A stretch of DNA of 64,000 nucleotides from Aedoeadaptatus coxii (GTDB lineage: Bacteria; Bacillota; Clostridia; Tissierellales; Peptoniphilaceae): the NCBI RefSeq assembly GCF_903819215.1, contig NZ_CAIJCT010000007.1. The stretch is one strand, 5' to 3'. The notes below the pieces were generated by a model. It did not search any database, was not told the origin of the DNA, and worked only from the letters and a program-made list of their open reading frames with translations. A program made the translations under genes and the position numbers. Positions 16,150-23,409 of this stretch are shown piece by piece; within the stretch, counting starts at the first letter, position 1; each line of letters starts with the position of its first letter.

Positions 16150-17224
16150 AAATTGCTCCTTCATAGGTTTTTTCGATCTTTGAAATAATCTCCCCTTGAT
16201 TAATTTCTTCGGTTACGATGCCATAAGCATTGTTTACGAGCTTTTCCCGCAAATCGGTATCTTTTAAAATCGCCAACGCTTTTTTCGCAAAGGCGCGCTT
16301 GTCGCCGAAGGGATAGGTCAGGGCGCTTTTATTCCTCTCATTAAAATAATCCGATGCCCCGCAATTTTCCGTAATCAATAAGGGTGCCTTACAATGGGCC
16401 GCCTCTACAATTGAAAGGCCAAATGCCTCTTCCCGGGAATGGTTGACGTAAAGATCGGCGGATTTCAAATAATTGTAAGGCTTGGAATTATATCCCAACA
16501 TCACAATTCGCTCTTCCAAATGGTAATCTTTGATCTTCTTTCGGGTCTCCCCTTCCAAATGACCGCTCCCGATAATAAGGGCCTTGACATTGTCCACTTG
16601 GTGAAAAAGTGTTTCCAACGCGTCGATAAAAAAGAGAGGCCCCTTCTCTTCCGATAACCTTCCCACGGAGAGAATCCACTTCTCTCCTTCGGGTTTTTCT
16701 ATTTTTTCATCGCATTCAATCAAGGGAAAAGGCGGAGGCAGGGTAATGATTTTTTCCGGTTTAACCCCTTCTTCAATGAGCTTTTTCCTCACGATGGAGC
16801 TTACGGCGAAAATAGAATGGTTTCGCGTGAAAAACAAGCGGTTTAAAATCGCCGCATTTTTATTGATCACCGACACCATGTGCCGCGTGTTAATCACGGG
16901 AACGCCCATACCTAAAATTGAACTCAAAAAAGCAATGCCGTTTTCACGCATAAAGTGCGTATGCACGAGATCGACATTGTTTGCTTTTACATAGTGTTTG
17001 ATTTTAATGGCGGCCATTAAGTCTAAAGATGAACGCATGGAAACTTGGGTCGTTTTCATGCCGATGGCCTTAAATTCGCTTAGCCCGCCGCCGTCAATAT
17101 TATAGACGAGTTCGTGCGTAATCGAATGATTATTTGTATTGACGAGGTTTTTGATGTAACTTTCACTGCCGCCTCTGCCGACAAAGTTTAGAATATGTAA
17201 AATCTTCATACCATCATCTTTCAT
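16130..17224 (-). CDS. GT4 family glycosyltransferase (locus A)
   Basis: The 364-residue protein has two Rossmann-like halves. The N-terminal half opens with 'MKILHILNFVGRGGSESYI'. The C-terminal half has the donor-binding region 'WILSVGRLSEEKGP' and the E-x7-E type motif 'SREEAFGLSIVEAAHC'. It is a retaining, nucleotide-sugar-dependent enzyme, probably cytoplasmic and adding a sugar to a lipid-linked glycan. Two starts are possible: ATG 17224, or ATG 17209 (MKILH), which matches family N-termini better; neither has a strong ribosome binding site. It is the first gene of locus A, behind a good promoter. Confidence 0.85.
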   Translation of the reverse strand: MKDDGMKILHILNFVGRGGSESYIKNLVNTNNHSITHELVYNIDGGGLSEFKAIGMKTTQVSMRSSLDLMAAIKIKHYVKANNVDLVHTHFMRENGIAFLSSILGMGVPVINTRHMVSVINKNAAILNRLFFTRNHSIFAVSSIVRKKLIEEGVKPEKIITLPPPFPLIECDEKIEKPEGEKWILSVGRLSEEKGPLFFIDALETLFHQVDNVKALIIGSGHLEGETRKKIKDYHLEERIVMLGYNSKPYNYLKSADLYVNHSREEAFGLSIVEAAHCKAPLLITENCGASDYFNERNKSALTYPFGDKRAFAKKALAILKDTDLREKLVNNAYGIVTEEINQGEIISKIEKTYEGAIYGNKKA

Positions 17225-17259
17225 TACGCACTTGTTTTTTCCCGCTGTTTACCAAAATA

Positions 17260-17288
17260 ATTGTAGCAATCCATAAAATAAAAGTCAA
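17260..17288 (-). promoter_or_regulatory. Promoter of polysaccharide locus A
   Basis: On the minus strand there is a -35 TTGACT (17283-17288), a 17-base spacer and a -10 TACAAT (17260-17265). It sits about 36 bases upstream of the first start codon of the GT4 gene. Confidence 0.75.
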
Positions 17289-17338
17289 TTTTCAAATGGT
17301 CGGAGCCCCTATGCCATGGGTTTTAGATGAAATTGAGC

Positions 17339-17366
17339 ACAAAAAAAGCCCGGTAAAAACCGAGCT
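17339..17366 (-). terminator. Terminator of the tRNA-Phe/tRNA-Gly unit
   Basis: On the minus strand, AAGCTCGG pairs with CCGGGCTT (one G-U pair) around a TTTTTA loop, followed by seven T residues, directly after the tRNA-Gly gene. Confidence 0.85.
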
Positions 17367-17367
17367 T

Positions 17368-17442
17368 TGGAGCGGAAGACGAGATTCGAACTCGCGACCC
17401 TCGCCTTGGCAAGGCGATGCTCTACCACTGAGCCACTTCCGC
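17368..17442 (-). tRNA. tRNA-Gly (GCC)
   Basis: The acceptor stem GCGGAAG/CTTCCGC, the D arm with GGCTCAGTGGTAGAGC, the anticodon loop CTTGCCAAG (anticodon GCC) and the T arm GCGAGTTCGAATCTCGT make a complete cloverleaf. CCA is encoded at 17368-17370. It follows tRNA-Phe with a 2-base gap. Confidence 0.96.
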
Positions 17443-17444
17443 AC

Positions 17445-17520
17445 TGGTGCCCGGAGCCGGAATCGAACCAGCGACACGCAGATTTTCAGTCTGCTGCTCT
17501 ACCGACTGAGCTATCCGGGC
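17445..17520 (-). tRNA. tRNA-Phe (GAA)
   Basis: The acceptor stem GCCCGGA/TCCGGGC, the D arm with TAGCTCAGTCGGTAGAGCA, the anticodon loop GACTGAAAATC (anticodon GAA) and the T arm GCTGGTTCGATTCCGGC make a complete cloverleaf. The discriminator is A, and CCA is encoded at 17445-17447. It is co-transcribed with tRNA-Gly. Confidence 0.96.
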
Positions 17521-17539
17521 AAGGTTGTTTGACAACCTT
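17521..17539 (-). other. Hairpin in the 5' leader of tRNA-Phe
   Basis: A perfect inverted repeat AAGGTTGT/ACAACCTT with a TTG loop abuts the mature 5' end of tRNA-Phe and covers the expected transcription start. It could form in the primary transcript and affect RNase P processing. The role is inferred. Confidence 0.4.
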
Positions 17540-17544
17540 TGTCT

Positions 17545-17573
17545 ATATTACAGAAATCTCATGAAGCTGTCAA
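17545..17573 (-). promoter_or_regulatory. Promoter of tRNA-Phe/tRNA-Gly
   Basis: On the minus strand there is a -35 TTGACA (17568-17573), a 17-base spacer and a -10 TAATAT (17545-17550). Confidence 0.85.
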
Positions 17574-17597
17574 GCCCCAATTAAAAATCTGTAAAGT

Positions 17598-18485
17598 CTA
17601 CTCCTTTTCCGCCGATAACATGCTCCCCAATTCCTCTTCGCTGAATTGGTAGTGGCGATTACAGAAATGGCATACGGCTTCGGCGCCGTGATCTTCCTCC
17701 ATCATTTCGCGAATGTCGCTGTCGGGCAATGCGCCAATGGAATCCGCTACTTTTTCTTTGGAACATTCACACACAAATGCGACGGGGGCTTCGCTTAAAA
17801 TTTTCAATTTTAAATTGGGAAGCACAGCATGGATTAAACCCTTTGCATCGAGACCTTCTTCCAAAAGTTCCGTTACGGATTTTACTTCTTTCAGCATGGT
17901 TTCAAGCTCCGCAATTTCCTCCTCGGTGGCGCCGGGCATAATTTCCACAATAAAACCGCCGGCTTTTTTGACACTTAAATCCGTATCTACGGAAACGCCG
18001 AGGCCTACTGCCGAGGGAATTTGCTCCGATTGAAACAAATAAGCCGCCACATCGTCGCCGATTTCGCCCGAGGCCAGGGCAACTTTACCCGCATAAGGTT
18101 GACGCATGCCGAGGTCCATTGTTACCGTCAGCGTTCCTTGAGTGCCGACAATGCCTTTTACATCCAGTTTGCCGTCGCTGCTTCGCGCGGGAAGATCGGC
18201 CATCGGGTGATCCACATAGCCTTTTACGTGGCCGTCGTTCTTCCCCGTCACCACAATGCGCCCGAGAGGTCCGCCGCCGTCGATAATCATCGTGAGGGAA
18301 TCCTCCACATTTTTTAATTTGGTACGGAGCAAAATACCGGCGATTAAACTTCTGCCCAAGGCAGCCGTCGCCGTCGCCGAGGTTTGGTGGGTAATGCGCG
18401 CCGTCTCCACGAGGGACGTCGCCGTAACCGCACTTACCTTTATCGTTCCCGTTTCATTGATTGCACGAATACAAATATCTTTCAC
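17598..18485 (-). CDS. hslO: Redox-regulated chaperone Hsp33
   Basis: The 295-residue protein is the usual size. The N-terminal domain carries 'IAGILLRTKLKN' and 'GGGPLGRIVVTGKNDGHVKG'. The C-terminal redox switch has the four zinc cysteines as CEC (about 236-238) and CHFC (about 269-272). Under oxidative stress the zinc is released, disulfides form and the protein becomes an ATP-independent holdase. The start is GTG 18485 behind AAAAGGAG. It lies 12 bases after the methyltransferase gene and probably belongs to the leftward run starting at hpt. Confidence 0.96.
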   Translation of the reverse strand: MKDICIRAINETGTIKVSAVTATSLVETARITHQTSATATAALGRSLIAGILLRTKLKNVEDSLTMIIDGGGPLGRIVVTGKNDGHVKGYVDHPMADLPARSSDGKLDVKGIVGTQGTLTVTMDLGMRQPYAGKVALASGEIGDDVAAYLFQSEQIPSAVGLGVSVDTDLSVKKAGGFIVEIMPGATEEEIAELETMLKEVKSVTELLEEGLDAKGLIHAVLPNLKLKILSEAPVAFVCECSKEKVADSIGALPDSDIREMMEEDHGAEAVCHFCNRHYQFSEEELGSMLSAEKE

Positions 18486-18497
18486 ATAATCTCCTTT

Positions 18498-19220
18498 TCA
18501 ATTTCTCCCCGCGACGTAACACGTTCGCTCCGTTTCGTCGTGGGCTTTTTTCTTCGTATAGCCATCATAAACATCGATTAATCTTAAACCCGCTTCGTTT
18601 AAAAGGTGCTCCACTGTTTCGCGACTAAAGGCGCGCTCTTCGTGAATCTCCTGATAGCGGTCGTATTTTCCCTCATGATCGCGAATAAACATGGTAATGC
18701 AATATTCGTTGACGGGAGGTTCATAATGATTTTCCCAAATCAGGGTAAAATCATCTTCCTCCCGCATTTCCGTAAAATCGCCGTAATCAAGAAAGCGGGC
18801 GTGGGTGTTCATATCGAATAGAAAGAGGCCGCCTTCTTTTAAATGTTCCCGCACCCTTCTAAAGCATGCGAGAAGTTCGTCTTCATCAGCTAAATAATTC
18901 ATGCCGTCGCAAAGACAAAGAATGTAATCGAAGGTGTGACGTAGCTCGAAGGTTCTCAAATCCATTTGAAAAAGGGAAACGCTTCGCCCTCTCAAACGTT
19001 CCTCGGCCAATGCGAGCATGTCGGCTGATTGATCGAATCCCGTTAGTTCCACACTATCGGCGAGCTTTTCCGCCAGCCGCCCCGTACCCATGGCCATTTC
19101 GAGGATATCCGTTTTTTTGTCGTCGAGCAAAAAAGAGCTTACCCATTGAAAAACTCGGTCATAGTCGTAATTGTCCATCACCGAGTCGTATAGTTGACTG
19201 AATGTCGTGTAGCTATTCAT
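18498..19220 (-). CDS. Class I SAM-dependent methyltransferase
   Basis: The 240-residue protein has motif I 'ILEMAMGTGRLAEKLA' (about 40-55), an acidic motif II around 'GFDQSADMLALAEERL', and 'FDYILCLCDGMNYL' as motif IV. The substrate cannot be told from the sequence; small-molecule methyltransferases of this type are common in Firmicutes. ATG 19220 lies 8 bases inside the end of the sirtuin gene (ATGAATAG overlap), with GGAG upstream, so the two are coupled. Confidence 0.85.
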   Translation of the reverse strand: MNSYTTFSQLYDSVMDNYDYDRVFQWVSSFLLDDKKTDILEMAMGTGRLAEKLADSVELTGFDQSADMLALAEERLRGRSVSLFQMDLRTFELRHTFDYILCLCDGMNYLADEDELLACFRRVREHLKEGGLFLFDMNTHARFLDYGDFTEMREEDDFTLIWENHYEPPVNEYCITMFIRDHEGKYDRYQEIHEERAFSRETVEHLLNEAGLRLIDVYDGYTKKKAHDETERTCYVAGRN

Positions 19221-19947
19221 TTAAGCGCTTCTCCAGTTCCACCAACACATCGGCGGCGCTTCCCTTAAAGATGACGTCCGCTTGATGATCATAGGGTGTG
19301 GAACCTTGGTTCACAATAATCAAATGCTCTGCAAGGCGCGGCAAATAGGCCACGGGCATAACTTGCAATGAGCTTCCTACGACGAGCATCAAATCCGCTT
19401 TTTCCGCTGCCTTTACCGCCTCATCAAATGCTGGCGGCATGGCGTCGCCGAATAACACGACGTTGGTGCGCATGGTGTGGCCGCATTTCGGGCATTTTGG
19501 CGGAATAATGCCCGCTTCGACCTGCTTGTCGAACTCGGCAAAGTCCGTATGGAAATCACAGCGTTCGCATCGAGCCGTGGATGCATCTCCGTGGACTTGT
19601 AAAACATTTTTTGCGCCGCCCCGCTGATGGAGATCGTCGATGTTTTGCGTTACGATTTCGTGTAAAAAGCCTTCTTCCTGCAACGCCGCCAGTGCGCGAT
19701 GGCCCGGATTCGGTTCTTTTCCTTCCAGATCTTTTAAAATCGTGTAGCCCTCGCTGTAAAAACGCTTGGGATCCGACTCCATGACCCCGACGGAAAGGGC
19801 GTCTTCGGGAATAAAGTTCGTGTAGTAACCTCGATTGCTCCTGAAATCGGGAATACCCGATTCCGTGGAAATGCCGGCGCCTGTAAGGCAAATGGCATAC
19901 TTTGCTTCTTTAAAAAGTTTAACCGCTTGATCAAATCCGTCCATCAT
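19213..19947 (-). CDS. cobB: NAD-dependent protein deacylase (sirtuin)
   Basis: The 244-residue protein shows all sirtuin motifs: 'GAGISTESGIPDFRS' (23-37), 'TQNIDDLHQRGG', the catalytic His in 'VHGD', zinc cysteines in CERC and CPKC, and 'NVVLFGDAMP'. It removes acyl groups from lysine using NAD. ATG 19947 or the adjacent ATG 19944 may be used; AGGAGG is 2 or 5 bases upstream, favouring the second. It lies 6 bases after the CPBP gene. Confidence 0.93.
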   Translation of the reverse strand: MMDGFDQAVKLFKEAKYAICLTGAGISTESGIPDFRSNRGYYTNFIPEDALSVGVMESDPKRFYSEGYTILKDLEGKEPNPGHRALAALQEEGFLHEIVTQNIDDLHQRGGAKNVLQVHGDASTARCERCDFHTDFAEFDKQVEAGIIPPKCPKCGHTMRTNVVLFGDAMPPAFDEAVKAAEKADLMLVVGSSLQVMPVAYLPRLAEHLIIVNQGSTPYDHQADVIFKGSAADVLVELEKRLNE

Positions 19948-19953
19948 GACCTC

Positions 19954-20829
19954 CTATTGGAAAGTTTTAATTACGTAGACGAGCACGAGAGCCGCCACGG
20001 GGATCCATTCTTTTCCGCGAATAACGGCTCGCCCTTTAGCCAAAGGCCGTTTGAAGGATTTACGCAAAATAATAAAAATCCCGAGGACGCTCCCGACGAG
20101 TAGGGCGATGGTAATGACGTTTTTTACGCCGCCCACTCCCCTTACCAATGCCAACTCGCCGAAGGTTCTCATCCACGATTCGCTGAAAAAGTGAACGAAT
20201 AGAATAGAGCAAAGGTTATAGAGGAAGTGAGAAAAAATCGATGCCTTCAAACCGCCGTAAAGGTAAATGTAACCTAATGCCAAACCGAATAAAAAGGGCG
20301 CCACGCTGTTTTGCCATTGAAAGTGAAAGAGGGCAAAAAGAATTGCCGAAAAAAACACGCTTCCCAATGGAGACCGCTTGGAGAATTGCTCGCATAGGAC
20401 GGAGCGGAAAAAAAGTTCTTCAAAAAACGCGGGAACAATGGCCAAGGTTATAAGTTGTTTGATGAGTGAACCGCCGTTTTTTAAGGTATCTAAATTCTGA
20501 TTCCCAAGGGGCAGGAAGTGATTGAGCCCCTGTAAAAACAGCCCGTTGATTACGAGGATCACCGGGAAAAGAGCCAGCGTTAAAATCGCCGCCTCCTTTA
20601 AATTCATCGCCTTTCGCTTCCTAATGGGAAGCCGCTTTCGCCAATACATCGCCGGCAACCCAATGGCGACGAACTCCGTCAACACTACGCCCCAAAGAGG
20701 ATCGAAGCGCGAAAATAAAGGCCCGAGCGCCAAAAATAAAATCGCCGCGCCTAAAATCCCGTAAAGTAGGACTAAGTAATTAGTCTTCGTAGGTGTAGAT
20801 ATAGGGCTTGTTTCTGTAATAGGGGCCAT
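19954..20829 (-). CDS. CPBP family intramembrane glutamic endopeptidase
   Basis: The 291-residue protein has about eight hydrophobic segments. The CPBP/Abi motifs are present: EELFFR near residue 142, 'LFHFQW' and 'SIFSHFLYNL'. The family includes CAAX-type proteases and bacteriocin self-immunity proteins; the substrate is unknown. The first candidate ATG (20829) lies 50 bases inside hpt, and no later Met precedes the first membrane segment. Either the gene truly overlaps hpt or an unusual start codon is used. Confidence 0.85.
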   Translation of the reverse strand: MAPITETSPISTPTKTNYLVLLYGILGAAILFLALGPLFSRFDPLWGVVLTEFVAIGLPAMYWRKRLPIRKRKAMNLKEAAILTLALFPVILVINGLFLQGLNHFLPLGNQNLDTLKNGGSLIKQLITLAIVPAFFEELFFRSVLCEQFSKRSPLGSVFFSAILFALFHFQWQNSVAPFLFGLALGYIYLYGGLKASIFSHFLYNLCSILFVHFFSESWMRTFGELALVRGVGGVKNVITIALLVGSVLGIFIILRKSFKRPLAKGRAVIRGKEWIPVAALVLVYVIKTFQ

Positions 20830-21301
20830 AATTTAATCCATATCCCACGATAAACACATCGTCGATGGTAAAGCCTGTAAAGTCGGCGGAGAAATCCACT
20901 TCTCGTCGCGACGGCTTATCCAACATGACCGCCGTTTTCACCGATGCGGGCTCCAATGCGCGAATCGATTTTACTACCGTTTCGAGAGTGTGTCCCGTGT
21001 CAATAATATCGTCGACGATTAAAACATCTCTTCCCTTCACATCGGCGCGAAGATCGCTGAAAAGTTTTACATCGCCGGATGAAGAAAATTCATCTTCGTA
21101 GCTGGATGTGGTCATAAAGTCAATTTCCATTTTACTTTCCATGGCGCGTACCAAGTCCGAACAAAAAACAAAGCTGCCGCGAAGTAAGCCGATGACGAGA
21201 ACCTCTTTCCCGTTGTAATAAGCATCGATTGCTTTTCCCATTTCCCCGACACGTTCTTTAATCGCTTCTTCCGAATATAAAATGTGTTCTTTTCCTTTCA
21301 T
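20780..21301 (-). CDS. hpt: Hypoxanthine phosphoribosyltransferase
   Basis: The 173-residue protein has the PRPP-binding signature 'VLIVDDIIDTGHTL' and the family C-terminus 'VGYGLNYGPYYRNKPYI'. It converts hypoxanthine or guanine plus PRPP into IMP or GMP in purine salvage. ATG 21301 follows AAGGAGG. It is the first gene of the leftward run hpt-CPBP-cobB-methyltransferase-hslO, and is divergent from the DUF4364 gene. Confidence 0.94.
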   Translation of the reverse strand: MKGKEHILYSEEAIKERVGEMGKAIDAYYNGKEVLVIGLLRGSFVFCSDLVRAMESKMEIDFMTTSSYEDEFSSSGDVKLFSDLRADVKGRDVLIVDDIIDTGHTLETVVKSIRALEPASVKTAVMLDKPSRREVDFSADFTGFTIDDVFIVGYGLNYGPYYRNKPYIYTYED

Positions 21302-21327
21302 CTTGTCCTCCTTATAGCTATTCTCTC

Positions 21328-21336
21328 ATTATATCA
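21328..21336 (-). promoter_or_regulatory. Extended -10 promoter of hpt
   Basis: The minus strand reads TGATATAAT: a consensus TATAAT (21328-21333) with the extended -10 TGn element and no good -35. It lies 27 bases upstream of the hpt start codon. Confidence 0.55.
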
Positions 21337-21363
21337 GAATAACGCCCTCGATTCTTCGATCAA

Positions 21364-21372
21364 TGGTATAAT
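21364..21372 (+). promoter_or_regulatory. Extended -10 promoter of the DUF4364 gene
   Basis: The plus strand reads TGGTATAAT: TATAAT (21367-21372) with TGn before it and no clear -35. The resulting leader would be only about 10 bases, just enough for the AGGTGA site. It mirrors the divergent hpt promoter. Confidence 0.5.
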
Positions 21373-21388
21373 TCTTGTAGGTGATTAA

Positions 21389-21850
21389 ATGAACAGCGTA
21401 CCCATTCATACATTGGCTTCGGATAAGCTTTATCTCTTGGCTACCATTAAGCAATCGGGCGGCAATATGAGTCGTCGCGCCCTCCAAGATACTATTCTCT
21501 CCGAAGGGCGAATGAATTATTTTTTCCTGTGCCAATATATTTTAGAACTTGTCGAGGCGAATTTTCTTTCGGAACGAGGAGATGATTTGCTTCTTACCCG
21601 TGAAGGCGAAGAAGCCTTCGCTATGTTTGCCGATCAATTAAATGACGACGACGCAAAAGCATTGCAGGTAGAAGAAGTGGATTACCGCATTACCCGCGAC
21701 GGCGAACATATTACTTACGAAAAGAGAATCGACGGTGCCATGGTATTTTCCCTCTCGATTTTAAATTCCGAATCGACGGATATATCGGAAGAGCATAAAG
21801 AGGGCATTATCGAAAACTTCATTCAGTGCATCAAAAAAGCGAGCATCTAG
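21389..21850 (+). CDS. DUF4364 family protein
   Basis: The 153-residue protein matches DUF4364 in length and layout. A winged-helix-like N-terminal half ('LYLLATIKQSGGNMSRRALQDTI', read in parts) precedes a beta-rich C-terminal half. DUF4364 proteins are small predicted DNA-binding regulators of unknown targets in Clostridia. ATG 21389 follows AGGTGA. It is the only plus-strand gene between hpt and asp23, and its stop codon lies inside a bidirectional terminator. Confidence 0.8.
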   Translation: MNSVPIHTLASDKLYLLATIKQSGGNMSRRALQDTILSEGRMNYFFLCQYILELVEANFLSERGDDLLLTREGEEAFAMFADQLNDDDAKALQVEEVDYRITRDGEHITYEKRIDGAMVFSLSILNSESTDISEEHKEGIIENFIQCIKKASI

Positions 21851-21864
21851 TGCCCGCTTTTTTT
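21833..21864. terminator. Bidirectional terminator between DUF4364 gene and asp23
   Basis: AAAAAAGCG-A-GCA pairs with TGC-C-CGCTTTTTTT around TCTAG, giving T runs on both strands. It contains the DUF4364 stop codon and ends 5 bases before the stop of the convergent asp23 gene. Confidence 0.85.
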
Positions 21865-21869
21865 AATGA

Positions 21870-22388
21870 TTACCATTGGCGATCATTATTTCCGTTATTG
21901 TTTACACTTCCCGGTATATTGCTGCCGATTTGATTGGCGATACTCTTTTGTTTCTTTTCTTCGAAATCTTTACGAGTTAAAACATCTACGACTTCCACAT
22001 TTAATTCCACGAGGTTTAAGCCCGTCATTAATTTTAATTGTTGGGAAGCGTATTGTCTTAATTCGTCGAAAATACGAGGAGCGGATTGACCGAACTCCAG
22101 GAACATTTTGACGTCCAATACGACGTCTTTCCCGTTAATGGTGGCGTCTACGCCCTTGGTGGAGTCGGATCCGCGGAAGCCTTCGGTAATGCCTGAAATC
22201 AAGCCGCCCTTTAGATCGAGCACCCCTTTAATATCTCTCGCCGCGAGGGAAACAATCTTTTCGACGACGGAGTTATTGAAAATTAAAGAGTCGCGGTGTT
22301 CTTCTTCCACTGCCTCTTCGCCGGGTACTTCCGGTTGATCTTTTAATTCTTCTTGAATATCTTTTTGTTTGTTTACATTTTCAGCCAT
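21870..22388 (-). CDS. Asp23/Gls24 family envelope stress protein
   Basis: The 172-residue protein contains the Asp23 core, for example 'VVEKIVSLAARDIKGVLDL' and 'LDVKMFLEFGQSAPRIFDEL', with acidic, disordered ends. Asp23 proteins form membrane-associated clusters tethered by AmaP and rise under cell-wall or alkaline stress. ATG 22388 follows AAAGGACG. It is the last gene of the amaP-DUF2273-asp23 operon, 15 bases after the DUF2273 gene. Confidence 0.93.
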   Translation of the reverse strand: MAENVNKQKDIQEELKDQPEVPGEEAVEEEHRDSLIFNNSVVEKIVSLAARDIKGVLDLKGGLISGITEGFRGSDSTKGVDATINGKDVVLDVKMFLEFGQSAPRIFDELRQYASQQLKLMTGLNLVELNVEVVDVLTRKDFEEKKQKSIANQIGSNIPGSVNNNGNNDRQW

Positions 22389-22403
22389 AATAAACGTCCT
22401 TTC

Positions 22404-22727
22404 TTATCCTAAATTTTTCAAAAACTTCATGACAATCGGATGGCGGTCAAAGAAGCCGCCGACGACAAAACCGACGCCAATTAAAATAGCGAGCAACAAA
22501 GTTTTAAAAAAACCGATGGTAATCAATAATATGCCGACGATTAGCCCGATGGCCATTCCCGTCGTCGTCTTTCTGTAGCGGTTCATCAAACGTTGCGCAT
22601 TGCCTCTCATGGGGCTTTCCGACATAGGGTTGCCGCTACGGCCGTCGATTAAATTTCCCGAGGGGGAAATATCGTAATCACCGACATAGTGAAATTGATT
22701 TTCTGAAGTTTGCGTAAATAGTCTCAT
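22404..22727 (-). CDS. DUF2273 small integral membrane protein
   Basis: The 107-residue protein has a hydrophilic N-terminal half and two close membrane segments at the C-terminus ('GMAIGLIVGILLITIGFF' and 'LLAILIGVGFVVGGFF'), ending in FDRHPIVMKFL. This is the DUF2273 form found between amaP and asp23. The role is unknown beyond this association. The start is ATG 22727 after GGGGTGA; a longer frame to 22790 has no site and would overlap amaP. Confidence 0.85.
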   Translation of the reverse strand: MRLFTQTSENQFHYVGDYDISPSGNLIDGRSGNPMSESPMRGNAQRLMNRYRKTTTGMAIGLIVGILLITIGFFKTLLLAILIGVGFVVGGFFDRHPIVMKFLKNLG

Positions 22728-22731
22728 CTCA

Positions 22732-23292
22732 TCACCCCGTAACCTTTTCATTGTCAGGTTCTTCAGGATCCGTAAATGTAACTTCCACATCGCCTACGGG
22801 AAATCCGACGTAAGTTTCGAGATCTTCGAGCACGCGGGATTGCAAATGTTGCGCGAGGGCTTGAAGATCTTCCTGCTCATGTACCCTACAGGTTACCTTT
22901 GAGCGAACTGTCGGATTCTTGCCGCCGTGAATGCTTACCGCCACATCAGGCTTCGATACCTGATGAAAACGACGCACCGAATAGTCGACGACGGATTTTA
23001 CGGAGGATTCCGTTAAATAGACCTCGCCGTCGGCATTTTTCATTCGAATGCTGCGCTCTCTCGTCTTCACTACAAAAGCGCGAAGAAAGAGGAATAAGCC
23101 GTAAGCTGCTGTAATCGACGCCAAAACGGCTACGAGGTAAAAGCCCCACTCTTGATTTAAAATCGAGAGCAAGCTTTGTTGAGCCGATGCCATGCCGATC
23201 AGATTTCCATAGATGGAAAAGAAGCAAATACAGGCAAAGAAGAGAAGTATTATGGCCACTATAATATCCAGCGCCTTTTTACTTTTTCTCAT
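22732..23292 (-). CDS. amaP: Alkaline shock response membrane anchor protein AmaP
   Basis: The 186-residue protein has two N-terminal membrane segments ('ALDIIVAIILLFFACICFF' and 'WGFYLVAVLASITAAYGLF') followed by an Asp23-like outer part. In Staphylococcus AmaP anchors Asp23 at the membrane. The start is ATG 23292 with GGGAGG 6 bases upstream; the longer frame from 23316 lacks a site. First gene of the amaP-DUF2273-asp23 operon. Confidence 0.88.
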   Translation of the reverse strand: MRKSKKALDIIVAIILLFFACICFFSIYGNLIGMASAQQSLLSILNQEWGFYLVAVLASITAAYGLFLFLRAFVVKTRERSIRMKNADGEVYLTESSVKSVVDYSVRRFHQVSKPDVAVSIHGGKNPTVRSKVTCRVHEQEDLQALAQHLQSRVLEDLETYVGFPVGDVEVTFTDPEEPDNEKVTG

Positions 23293-23340
23293 GTTGAGCC
23301 TCCCTTTGGCGCGCAAGAATGCGACGCCACTTTTGTTTAC

Positions 23341-23376
23341 ACTTTAAATGTACCCATTACGCTTTAAAGTATGCAA
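23341..23376 (-). promoter_or_regulatory. amaP operon promoter with overlapping inverted repeat
   Basis: On the minus strand there is a -35 TTGCAT (23371-23376), an 18-base spacer and a -10 TACATT (23347-23352). An inverted repeat ACTTTAAA (23341-23348) and TTTAAAGT (23363-23370) brackets the -10 and spacer, a layout expected of a repressor site. The promoter is moderately supported; the operator is inference. Confidence 0.5.
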
Positions 23377-23409
23377 AAATCGGGAGTTTTCCGAAAAAAC
23401 GCTTCTATT

